Source: an uncultured Ruminococcus sp.
Lineage (GTDB): Bacteria > Bacillota > Clostridia > Oscillospirales > Acutalibacteraceae
Direction of reading: 5' to 3'
Length of the DNA: 34,014 nucleotides
Assembly (NCBI GenBank): GCA_902785425.1
Contig: CACZYP010000022.1
Span: forward strand, 2,488 to 36,501
The notes under the pieces were generated by a model. The model had not been told where the DNA came from. It did not search any database and saw only the letters and a list, made by a program, of their open reading frames with translations. A program made the translations under genes and the position numbers. The stretch's first letter is position 1. Every line of letters starts with the position of its first letter. Positions 25,165 through 32,648 of this stretch are shown piece by piece.

Positions 25165-25693
25165 ATGGAAAATTGAAAATTGAAAATGGAAAATTGCGGA
25201 ATTGCTCGCTGCGCTCGCCTTTTTAATGTGGAATGTGGAAAGTGGAATGGCGAATGGCAGAACTCGGCTTCGCCGAGTTGGATTGTATTAGTTCTCAGAA
25301 ATTTGTTCTTTACTCGATACCGAGAGAGAACTATTAAAGAATCACTGAATAAATCACGCCCTACGGGCTGAGCACCAAACTTGCTTGCGTCTTTTGGTCA
25401 AATTGAACTCAAAAGCCTTGAAATACATCAGTATAGTATCGGCTGCCGTAGGCGTGACGGAGGGGTTAATACATAAAGTGACCAATAATATTTACTTTGT
25501 TTTATTTCTTAAGTTGTTGACATTGACCGGAGACCCGCACCCTGCGGCTTTTTTCGTTCAATTCGCCTCAAAATCTGACTGCGCAATATGAGCGCTCGAT
25601 TTAATCAGTACTTCCTTAAGTCTGAAAACACTAATAAAAACAAGCACGAAGTGCTTCCTCAATTGTCCATTATCCATTGTCAATTGTCAATTC
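25163..25693. repeat. R2 element with nested R1 copy, between the lyase and PRTase genes
   Basis: Heptamer arrays at 25163-25197 and, in opposite orientation, at 25659-25693 bound a 530-bp segment. It contains a second array-like stretch (GGAATGTGGAAAGTGGAATG), an AACTCGGCTTCGCCGAGTT hairpin near 25261, and R1 copy D. No credible gene lies between 25165 and 25758. Confidence 0.75.
25336..25619 (-). repeat. R1 MITE-like element, copy D (enlarged)
   Basis: The inverted ends are AGAATCACTGAATAAATC and GATTTAATCAGTACTTCCT, both next to TA. At about 284 bp it is the largest copy; the extra DNA lies in the middle, between CTTGAAATACATCAGTAT and TGCGGCTTTTTTCGTTCAAT. Confidence 0.75.
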
Positions 25694-25758
25694 ATTTTTT
25701 GGGGATACAACGTCTCCTCATATTTTATTAAGTTTGAAGGGGTTTAAAAGTAAACAAC

Positions 25759-26877
25759 ATGAACTACACCGAACAAATGCTGGCTCACGTTGCTAAGCGT
25801 GAGAATAATAATAAAAGAAAATACTTAGTCGTCGATCCGCTGCAGGGGAAGCACGTTCCGGTAAGCGGTCAAAAAGCGCTCGATATGTTCGACTCTCTTG
25901 CCGAAAAAGTGCGCACTGCATATCAGAATACATCTTCATCGGCTATGCTGCTTGTAGGCTTTGCGGAAACGGCTACGGCTATCGGATCCCGCCTTGCGGT
26001 AACTCTCGGCACGCTTTATATGCAGACAACAAGAGAGATACTCCAAAACGCAGACTACCTCTTCTTCACGGAGTCACACAGCCACGCTACTGAACAGAAG
26101 CTCTGCAAAAACGACATCGACGGGATAATCCCGAAGATTGAGCGTATCGTTTTCGTTGAAGACGAGGTAACAACGGGCAATACTATCATGAAGATCATCG
26201 ACATCATTGAAAAGATGTACCCGAACGCCGTTAAATTTGCCGTAGCTTCTCTGCTGAACGGCATGGACGATGATTCTCTTGAAAAATACAGAAGCAGAAA
26301 TATCGACGTTCACTACCTTGTAAAAACGCATCACGAGAATTACACCGAAATCGCAGAAAGATACAGCGAAAACGGCGAATATATCGAAGAAAACACAGCG
26401 GCAGCCGATGTTAAGCTTATCCCCGTGTCAGACGGCTATATAAACGCTCGCAGACTTTGCGAAGGCGGCAGATACGGCAGCGCATGTGAAAACCTTGCAG
26501 AAAAGATCGCAAATGAAGTACCGCTTGACGGTATAAAAACGGCGGCTGTTATCGGCACGGAAGAGTTTATGTATCCTGCCGTTTACACTGCGGCTTACCT
26601 TGAAAAACTCGGCATCAGCGCAGTTACACATTCCACCACAAGAAGCCCCATCGCTGTAAGCACAGACGACGGCTACCCGCTTTCACGCCGCAATACGCTT
26701 TCAAGCCTTTACGACGGCGAGCGCAGGACTTTTATTTACGACATAAAGAAATACGACTGCGTTATCGTCATAACTGACAGCAAGAATATTTCCGAAAAAG
26801 GAAAAAACACACTTGTGAATGCGCTCAGAATAGCAGGCAATGATAATATATACATGATCGGTTGGTGCGGCGAATGA
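25759..26877 (+). CDS. phosphoribosyltransferase with TRSP domain (Ter biosynthetic module)
   Basis: This 372-residue protein has an N-terminal PRTase domain with the PRPP-binding motif FVEDEVTTGNT (132-142) and a C-terminal TRSP domain. The latter shows the eponymous TTRSPIAVS (about 297-305) and a preceding GYINARRLCEGGRYG. In Ter clusters this pairing is predicted to add a phosphoribosyl group to an unknown base-like acceptor. The stop overlaps the start of the next PRTase gene (ATGA). The ATG at 25759 is 16 bases from the nearest purine-rich site (AAGGGG), unusually far, so translation may be weak or the true start uncertain. Confidence 0.88.
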   Translation: MNYTEQMLAHVAKRENNNKRKYLVVDPLQGKHVPVSGQKALDMFDSLAEKVRTAYQNTSSSAMLLVGFAETATAIGSRLAVTLGTLYMQTTREILQNADYLFFTESHSHATEQKLCKNDIDGIIPKIERIVFVEDEVTTGNTIMKIIDIIEKMYPNAVKFAVASLLNGMDDDSLEKYRSRNIDVHYLVKTHHENYTEIAERYSENGEYIEENTAAADVKLIPVSDGYINARRLCEGGRYGSACENLAEKIANEVPLDGIKTAAVIGTEEFMYPAVYTAAYLEKLGISAVTHSTTRSPIAVSTDDGYPLSRRNTLSSLYDGERRTFIYDIKKYDCVIVITDSKNISEKGKNTLVNALRIAGNDNIYMIGWCGE

Positions 26878-27953
26878 ATAAAAATGTAAATAAAGAATAT
26901 CTTGTAAAGACATCGTACTCCCCCGAGGACGTAACGCTTTTGCTCAAAGATGTAACAGGCCTTGTAAAGCCTCAGCCTACGGAAGAGCGTGAAAAGCTCA
27001 TTCAATCCGGAAAACACTACTGCGAGATGCTCCCGATAGAGTACGTTCCCACACAGAAATATATGCAGGTATACGAAGAGGCTCTCAAAGCTTACGCAAA
27101 GCCCACAGCGCTTGCTGTAGGAAGACTGTCGGACAAGATAATAAAAGAAAAAGGCAGAAATGTAGTTCTGGTTTCGCTTGCAAGAGCAGGCATACCGATA
27201 GGCATACTTATCAAGCGCTACATAAAGCTTAAATACAAGATCGACGTTCCGCACTACTCGATATCCATAATCAGAGGCAGGGGCATCGACCGCTGTGCAG
27301 TTGACTACATAATAGAAAATCACGGTGCAAAAAACATTCTTTTCGTTGACGGCTGGATAGGCAAGGGCGCTATTCTCGGCGAGCTGAAAAAAGATCTTGC
27401 CGAATATCCCGACGTTTCAAGCGACATTGCAGTTATCGCAGACCCTGCAAACGTTACTGAACTTTGCGGCACGCATGACGATATACTTATCCCAAGCTCG
27501 TGTCTCAACAGCACCGTTTCGGGCCTTGTCAGCAGAACATTTTTGCGTGACGATATCATAAAAGAGACGGACTTTCACGGCGCAGTTTACTACGGCGAAC
27601 TTAAAGACAGCGACCTTTCGTATGAGTTCATCAACTCGATAGAATCTCAGTTCGAGCTTGAAAGCGGAGAAACGGCACCTGCTTCGGAAGGAAAGGGCAT
27701 CGACGAGGTAAGAGCGATAGCCGAACATTTCGGTATTGACGACATAAATCTTGTAAAACCGGGCATCGGCGAAGCCACCCGTGTTCTTCTGAGAAGAGTT
27801 CCGTGGAAGGTGCTTATAGACGAGCGCTACAAGGATTCGGACGATCTTGCTCATCTGATAAGGCTTGCGAACGAGAAAAACGTACCGATAGAATACTATC
27901 CGCTGACGCACTACAAAACATGCGGCATCATCAAAAAAATAGCGGACGCTTGA
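26874..27953 (+). CDS. stiP: StiP-type PRTase with PELOTA RNA-binding domain
   Basis: I take the ATG at 26874, which overlaps the upstream stop codon, rather than an ATG 12 bp earlier. The 359-residue protein has a StiP PRTase-like domain: LVSLARAGIPIGILIKRY (about 99-116), SIIRGRGIDR and ILFVDGWIGKGAI (155-167, in the place of the PRPP loop). The C-terminal 90 residues form a PELOTA-type domain (ATRVLLRRVPWKVLI, about 303-317). StiP is sometimes annotated as a cysteine protease, but the family is related to PRTases. Paired with the TRSP protein it is part of the predicted nucleotide-like pathway. Confidence 0.88.
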   Translation: MNKNVNKEYLVKTSYSPEDVTLLLKDVTGLVKPQPTEEREKLIQSGKHYCEMLPIEYVPTQKYMQVYEEALKAYAKPTALAVGRLSDKIIKEKGRNVVLVSLARAGIPIGILIKRYIKLKYKIDVPHYSISIIRGRGIDRCAVDYIIENHGAKNILFVDGWIGKGAILGELKKDLAEYPDVSSDIAVIADPANVTELCGTHDDILIPSSCLNSTVSGLVSRTFLRDDIIKETDFHGAVYYGELKDSDLSYEFINSIESQFELESGETAPASEGKGIDEVRAIAEHFGIDDINLVKPGIGEATRVLLRRVPWKVLIDERYKDSDDLAHLIRLANEKNVPIEYYPLTHYKTCGIIKKIADA

Positions 27954-27954
27954 A

Positions 27955-28060
27955 TCAATTGACAGTGGACAATGGACAATTATATGGACAATTATAATAA
28001 AAAGCGAACGAAGTGAGCATTTCCGCAATTGTCAATTATCAATTATCCATTGTCAATTAT
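27955..28060. repeat. R2 element (short) between stiP and the kinase gene
   Basis: Opposed 7-bp arrays (27955-27990 and 28026-28060) enclose GCGAACGAAGTGAGCATTTC. It fills the whole gap and creates a false 16-codon extension of the kinase frame. Confidence 0.75.
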
Positions 28061-28076
28061 AAAAAGGGGTGTTTAT

Positions 28077-28973
28077 ATGAAAATACTTGTTTCCGGGCTG
28101 CTTAATATTGAAACTACTGTTTCGGTAAGAGGGTTTCCGATAGAATATTATCCGATAGACTATGCGTTTTTCGGTGTTAATTCAAATGTTTCGGGCGTTG
28201 GCTGCAATCTTGCAAAAGCCCTGACGGCGCTCGGCGATACCGTAGAGCTTGTCTCATATCTCGGCCATGACGATGAGGGCGACAGAGTTATCAAAGACCT
28301 TACCGCTCACGGCATCAACACAGGGAATATCATAAGGGACTTACAAAAAACGCCGGCTTCTGTTGTGCTGTTTGACCCCGACGGCAGAAGACAGATATAC
28401 TGCGACCTCAAAGATATACAAGAGCAAAGCATATCGCCCGACAGGTTTATTGATACATTAAAAAGCGTTGATATCGCCGCTTTGTGCAACATAAACTTCA
28501 ACCGTGAGCTTATCAAAGCCGCCAAAAAGGCAGGCGTAAAAACGGCTACCGATGTTCATGTTCTGAGCGATATAAACGACGATTACAACAGAGATTTCAT
28601 GGAGAATGCGGATATTCTTTTCCTGAGTGACGAAAAGCTTCCTTGTAAGGCTGAAGACTTTGTCCGTATACTGCATGACAGGTACAATAATTCCATTATA
28701 GTTATCGGCATGGGCGCAAAGGGTGCTCTTCTGTATGAAGCTGAAAACGACAGCACGAAGATAATAGAAGCTTACACGCCCGAAAAGATTGTCAATACAG
28801 TTGGCGCTGGCGACGCACTGTTTTCATCGTTCCTGCATTTTTACGCCAAGACTCATGACGCAGAACAGGCTTTAAGGCATGCCGTTATCTTTGCAGGCAT
28901 CAAGATAGGATACAACGGCGCATCAACAGGCTTTTCTTCGGAAGAGAAGATACAAAGCATAATTGATATGTGA
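28077..28973 (+). CDS. PfkB family carbohydrate/nucleoside kinase
   Basis: This 298-residue ribokinase-fold protein begins MKILVSGLLNIET at 28077, with AAGGGGTG 6 bases upstream. It has the N-terminal Gly pattern NVSGVGCNLAKAL and the C-terminal PfkB signature NTVGAGDALFSSF (about 240-252), with the catalytic Asp in GAGD. PfkB kinases phosphorylate sugars or nucleosides. Inside this module it may phosphorylate the predicted nucleoside-like compound or supply a sugar phosphate. The length is typical. Confidence 0.9.
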   Translation: MKILVSGLLNIETTVSVRGFPIEYYPIDYAFFGVNSNVSGVGCNLAKALTALGDTVELVSYLGHDDEGDRVIKDLTAHGINTGNIIRDLQKTPASVVLFDPDGRRQIYCDLKDIQEQSISPDRFIDTLKSVDIAALCNINFNRELIKAAKKAGVKTATDVHVLSDINDDYNRDFMENADILFLSDEKLPCKAEDFVRILHDRYNNSIIVIGMGAKGALLYEAENDSTKIIEAYTPEKIVNTVGAGDALFSSFLHFYAKTHDAEQALRHAVIFAGIKIGYNGASTGFSSEEKIQSIIDM

Positions 28974-29072
28974 TAACAGACAATTATATATCCGCTACGA
29001 ATATAAGAACAAGCACAAAGTGCTTCCTTCACTTCACACTAAAAAAATCTTTCATCGAAAAGAGATGTAATT

Positions 29073-30080
29073 ATGTTAAGGATCTGGTTCAATCATTGGT
29101 TCCGCACGGCTTACAGCCTTATCGAACTTATGAAAAACGGCTATGACGAGCAAGTGTGCATCATCGGCTCGCACAGCGCAGAAAACTCCCCCATTCGCCT
29201 TATGTGCGACGAATGGTATGCGGAAGAATATCTTGACGAAAAGGAATACGTCGATTTCTGCCTTGATTTTTGCAAGGCGCACAATATCGACATTTTTGTT
29301 CCGCACCGCCATATGACAGCTATCGCCGCAAACAGCTCACGTTTTGAGAGCATCGGCGTTAAGCTCTTTTCGGACAGCTTCGACAAGCTGTCCCTCTTCG
29401 AGAACAAAGCAAAGGCTTACAACGAGCTGAGTAAACTCGCCTCTGTGAATATTCCCTGCTTTAAAACGGTAACGAACGCCGACGATTTCAAAGCCGCTTT
29501 CAAGGAGCTTTCCGGCGAATATCCCGATCTTTGCGTTAAATTTGTAAAAGACGAGGGCGCACAAAGCTTCCGTCATATAAAGCCGAAAACGAACGCTTTC
29601 GATTCGCTTCGGAAATATCCGGGACTTTCGATCACATATGACGAGCTGTACTCCGCTCTTGCAACGGTTGAAAGCTTCGATGAGCTTATGGTAATGCCGT
29701 ACATGGACAGCGTTGAGGTAAGCGTAGACTGCCTGCAAACCGACAATGGTATCATCGCTCTGCCACGCTCAAAAGGTGCATTTCACATTGAAGAGCTGCT
29801 CTTTGACAGCGATATAATAACAATGGCTGAAAAGATCGTAACATACGCCGAGCTTCAATATCCATGCGATATACAGTTCAGGTACTTAAACGGCAAGCCG
29901 CAGCTTCTTGAAGTTAACGCAAGAATGTCGGGAGGGCTTCCTATGAGCTGCGCTGCGGCTGACATAAATATCCCTGCGCTCGCATTGTCGAAGCTCACGG
30001 GCAAGGGCTGCCCCATGCCGTCTTACGAGCACAAAAACAAGCTCTTCTCAAACGTCGAGATACCGATAATCATAGCTTGA
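29073..30080 (+). CDS. ATP-grasp ligase of the Ter biosynthetic module
   Basis: This 335-residue protein shows the ATP-grasp architecture. The N-terminal Rossmann-like part (MLRIWFNHWFRTAYSLIEL) is followed by a central nucleotide-binding half with CVKFVKDEGAQSFRHIKP (about 154-171) and VMPYMDSVEVSVD. The Mg2+/ATP-binding loop is LLEVNARMSGGLPM (about 279-292). ATP-grasp enzymes couple a carboxylate to an amine or thiol via an acyl-phosphate. An AAAAGAGATG site lies a little upstream of the ATG. The 99-bp gap upstream holds an AAGCAC/GTGCTT dyad fragment of R2 type. It is the last gene of the plus-strand module. Confidence 0.88.
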   Translation: MLRIWFNHWFRTAYSLIELMKNGYDEQVCIIGSHSAENSPIRLMCDEWYAEEYLDEKEYVDFCLDFCKAHNIDIFVPHRHMTAIAANSSRFESIGVKLFSDSFDKLSLFENKAKAYNELSKLASVNIPCFKTVTNADDFKAAFKELSGEYPDLCVKFVKDEGAQSFRHIKPKTNAFDSLRKYPGLSITYDELYSALATVESFDELMVMPYMDSVEVSVDCLQTDNGIIALPRSKGAFHIEELLFDSDIITMAEKIVTYAELQYPCDIQFRYLNGKPQLLEVNARMSGGLPMSCAAADINIPALALSKLTGKGCPMPSYEHKNKLFSNVEIPIIIA

Positions 30081-30114
30081 TAAAAATTGACAAAAAACGA
30101 ATAATTTAAAAAAA

Positions 30115-30154
30115 CTCCGGGAAAGATAACAGAGAACAAATAATCTTCCCGGAG
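30115..30154 (+). promoter_or_regulatory. hairpin that includes the ribosome binding site of the lipoprotein gene
   Basis: CTCCGGGAA pairs perfectly with TTCCCGGAG, extended by GAT/ATC after one bulge. The right arm contains GGAGG, the Shine-Dalgarno of the gene at 30166. A closed hairpin would hide it. It could also end the ATP-grasp transcript, though its T-run is broken. A TTGACA at 30087-30092 has no clear -10 partner. Confidence 0.55.
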
Positions 30155-30165
30155 GTTTAATTTAT

Positions 30166-31263
30166 ATGCACAAAAAAATAATGCTGCTTTCGGCTATACT
30201 GACAGCCGCCATCGGGCTTTCGGCATGCGATGACATAAAAAAAGAACCTGCCCGTGAGGACGAATTTATCGTTACAACGAGCGACGTCGCATCTATCCCG
30301 CCGGAAGCTGTAAAGGAAACAGAACAAAGCAAAGCAGCTTCGTCATCAGAAAAAGCCGACAGCGACACGGAATCTGTCGGCACAGATACAAATACCGAAA
30401 AAGATACAGACACAGCAGCCGAAAAAGCTGACAAAGAAGAAAAAACGGAGCCGACAGATGTTTCCGTCGGCGGACTTACGCTTTCTGCAAGCGAGATACC
30501 GTTTGACAAGACCGTTTCACTTTCCGATAAAAACAGCAGCGCCGCCTTATCGGGCAGCACGCTATATCTGCTTGACGGACGAAAGCTGCACGAATACTCG
30601 CTCACAGATAAAGCCGAAAAGACCGATACGATATCTCTTTCGGGCGAATACAGCAGGATAGACACCGATCCATACGGTCTTGTGTATCTGAGCCGTGACA
30701 ACTTCGACTGCGCCGTACTGAATGAAAACGGCGAACTGAGCCAACTTGACACCACAGGTGAGCTTTCACTGTCAAAGGTCGTGGAATATGGTCTTTGCAA
30801 AAGCGGCAACGAGATCACAAAATTTTCCGACGAGAGTGCAGGCGAATGGTCGTCTGTCACAGAACGTGAGCTTAACTTTCCCGACAACGTTTCTTCCGTT
30901 GAATTCAGCGGAAACCATGTGCTTATCGCACGAAAAGAGGATGGCGTAAGCAGCCTTGCCGTATGCGACTACGACGGAAACACGCTCTGTGAAGCTTCCG
31001 AAGATCTCATAGGCGACGACATATCGGCAATGGCTGAAGCGGCGGGCGTTATCGCAGCGTCTTCCTGCGGCGACTTATGCTTATGGAACGATTCGGGCGA
31101 ATATATCGGCCGTCTTTCGAGCGACGAAACGGCAGCACTCTTCGGCACGCCGTCGCCCGTTATGATAAAGCGCATGTTTGCAGGCGAAACAGGCGAACTG
31201 CTCGCATTCTGCACAGACGACAAAACAAACGAAGCACACCTTTACAGGATAACGGGACTGTAA
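30166..31263 (+). CDS. lipoprotein of unknown function, Ser/Thr-Asp-rich
   Basis: This 365-residue protein has a lipoprotein signal ending in the lipobox LSAC with Cys21. Residues 25-110 are a low-complexity Ser/Thr/Asp/Glu/Lys linker. From about 120 to the end, repeated stretches (GSTLYLLDGRKLHEYSL, YGLVYLSRDNFDCAVLNENG, CDYDGNTL, GDLCLWNDSGEY) look like blades of a beta-propeller. It should be tethered outside the membrane. GGAGG lies 10 bases before the ATG inside the hairpin at 30115-30154. It follows the ATP-grasp gene by 85 bp, but no link to the Ter system is shown. Confidence 0.75.
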   Translation: MHKKIMLLSAILTAAIGLSACDDIKKEPAREDEFIVTTSDVASIPPEAVKETEQSKAASSSEKADSDTESVGTDTNTEKDTDTAAEKADKEEKTEPTDVSVGGLTLSASEIPFDKTVSLSDKNSSAALSGSTLYLLDGRKLHEYSLTDKAEKTDTISLSGEYSRIDTDPYGLVYLSRDNFDCAVLNENGELSQLDTTGELSLSKVVEYGLCKSGNEITKFSDESAGEWSSVTERELNFPDNVSSVEFSGNHVLIARKEDGVSSLAVCDYDGNTLCEASEDLIGDDISAMAEAAGVIAASSCGDLCLWNDSGEYIGRLSSDETAALFGTPSPVMIKRMFAGETGELLAFCTDDKTNEAHLYRITGL

Positions 31264-31267
31264 AGCA

Positions 31268-31522
31268 AATGGAAAATTGAAAATGGAAAATGGAAAATTG
31301 CGGAAGCACTTCGTGGTTGTATTTATATTAGTTTATTCAGAATTAATAGTTATCTCACAGCGGCAAATAAAGTTTAGCATTCTGAAGACTGATACAAATC
31401 CAACTCGCTTCAGGCGAGTTCCGACATTCGCCATTCCGCTTTCCAAATTCCACATTTAAATAAAAAGCGAACGAAGTGAGCATTTCCGCAATTTTCCATT
31501 TTCAATTTTCCATTTTCAATTT
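31268..31522. repeat. R2 element, complete
   Basis: A left array (31268-31303) and an opposed right array (31490-31522) bound a core that begins GCGGAAGCACTTCGTGG and ends GCGAACGAAGTGAGCATTTCC. It makes up most of the gap between the two flanking genes. It is the cleanest example of the R2 design. Confidence 0.8.
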
Positions 31523-31523
31523 A

Positions 31524-31572
31524 AAAAAAGTCTCACTCAAGCAAATAGTGAAAATGCTTGAGTGAGTTTTTT
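31524..31572. terminator. bidirectional intrinsic terminator
   Basis: CTCACTCAAGCA pairs with TGCTTGAGTGAG over 12 bp, flanked by AAAAAAAG on the left and TTTTTT on the right. It can end both the plus-strand lipoprotein transcript and the minus-strand CPBP transcript. Confidence 0.9.
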
Positions 31573-32273
31573 CAGCAAATAAGGAATATCAAAAGATCCC
31601 AGAACATATGCAGCGCTGCCGTTAGCGCTATATTTTTTGTTTTCAGGAACACGAGCGAAAATATTACGCTCAGAAAGATTATCGAGATAAATCCCAAGTT
31701 TGCAAAGTTGGTTACAAAAACGCCGTCGCAGATCCATTTCGGGAAGTGTATCGCAAGGAACATAGCAGCATTAATTGCGATCACGCCGTACTGTCCCCAG
31801 GGGATATCCTCTTCGTTTTCCGGGTCTTTTGCGTAGTTCATAGTAGAATTCAGAAGCCAGCCTCTGAACACCGCCTCTTCCGTTATGCCAACGAATATCA
31901 CAATGATTATCTCGCTGGGTGTGAGCGAAAATGACATCGGCTGCTTTTGAACAAGCTGTACGACAATGATATAAATAACAAACGCCGGGAAGATCAGTAA
32001 ATATTTCCAATACTCTTTTTTCCATGTAAGGAACTCCGGAAGCTTTACTTTCAGGCTGTCGGAGTATTTGCTTATCAGCAGGAACGCAGGCAGCGTCCAA
32101 ACGAGATTCTTGCACACGCCGTCATTAAGAAGCGACGACACTATCTCGTTAGGTATCTTATCTATCTGATCATATATAAAGAAATGATAAACAGCCCATA
32201 CGGCATAAAGCAGCAGGCTGTATATTGCAATAACAGATATCGGCACTCTCTGTGCCGACTTTTTTTCGGACAT
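31572..32273 (-). CDS. CPBP (Abi-type) intramembrane metalloprotease
   Basis: This 233-residue protein has about eight hydrophobic segments and the CPBP motifs: EEAVFRG (Glu132, Glu133, Arg137), FLAIH (His176) and HMFWD (His222, Asp226). The family cleaves membrane proteins, such as CAAX prenyl substrates in eukaryotes and bacteriocin- or signalling-related targets in bacteria. I place the start at 32273 because GGAGG is 8 bases upstream. The longer frame begins inside the leader. It is monocistronic. Confidence 0.92.
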   Translation of the reverse strand: MSEKKSAQRVPISVIAIYSLLLYAVWAVYHFFIYDQIDKIPNEIVSSLLNDGVCKNLVWTLPAFLLISKYSDSLKVKLPEFLTWKKEYWKYLLIFPAFVIYIIVVQLVQKQPMSFSLTPSEIIIVIFVGITEEAVFRGWLLNSTMNYAKDPENEEDIPWGQYGVIAINAAMFLAIHFPKWICDGVFVTNFANLGFISIIFLSVIFSLVFLKTKNIALTAALHMFWDLLIFLIC

Positions 32274-32341
32274 TAATATTACCTCCATATTTGATGAACA
32301 TGCAATTATTTTGCAGGTGTTCACTGTTTGCTGAATAAAAT

Positions 32342-32421
32342 ACTCCCTCGGTCAGCTGCGCTGACAGCTCCCTCGAAGAGGGCGTTCCTCAAGGAGAAAG
32401 GTGGCACGCCGCAGGCGTGCC
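32342..32421. repeat. CTCCCTC/GTCAGCTG hairpin repeat
   Basis: This stretch contains CTCCCTCGGTCAGCTG, then GCTCCCTCGAAGAGGG, then GGCACGCCGCAGGCGTGCC (a strong dyad). It is related to the dyad at 3123-3144. No gene is seen in the interval 32274-32648, which also holds R1 copy E. Confidence 0.6.
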
Positions 32422-32451
32422 GGAAGGAGTTCATTGTAAAGTTTTATCTTT

Positions 32452-32594
32452 AGGGAAGCACTGATTAAATCGAGTGCCCATATTGCGCAGTCAGATTTTG
32501 AGGCAAATTGGACGAAAAAGCCGCAGGAATACTGACGTATTTCAAGGTATGGGTGCTCAGCCCGTAGGGCGTGATTTATTCAGTGGTTCCTTAG
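32452..32594 (+). repeat. R1 MITE-like element, copy E (shortest complete copy)
   Basis: The ends are AGGGAAGCACTGATTAAATC and, in reverse complement, AAGGAACCACTGAATAAATC, both next to TA. At 143 bp it shows the minimal form: ends, CCATATTGCGCAGTCAGATT, CGCAGGAATACTGACGTATT and GGGTGCTCAGCCCGTAGGGC. Confidence 0.85.
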
Positions 32595-32648
32595 ATTCAA
32601 AAAGCTGCGAAAAAAACTTTTCGCTGTGCGGCGATAAGCTTTACTCAG

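Noticed and set aside
25163-25693. Regularly spaced repeats as a CRISPR array
   Set aside because: The repeat unit is only 7 bp and directly tandem with no unique spacers, and no cas genes are present in the window.
28036-28063. Promoter-like TTATCA-16-TATAAA in the right R2 array before the kinase gene, and a similar pattern before terD at 17391
   Set aside because: The implied start sites would fall on or after the ribosome binding sites, so they could not yield translatable leaders. The match comes from the A/T-rich heptamers.
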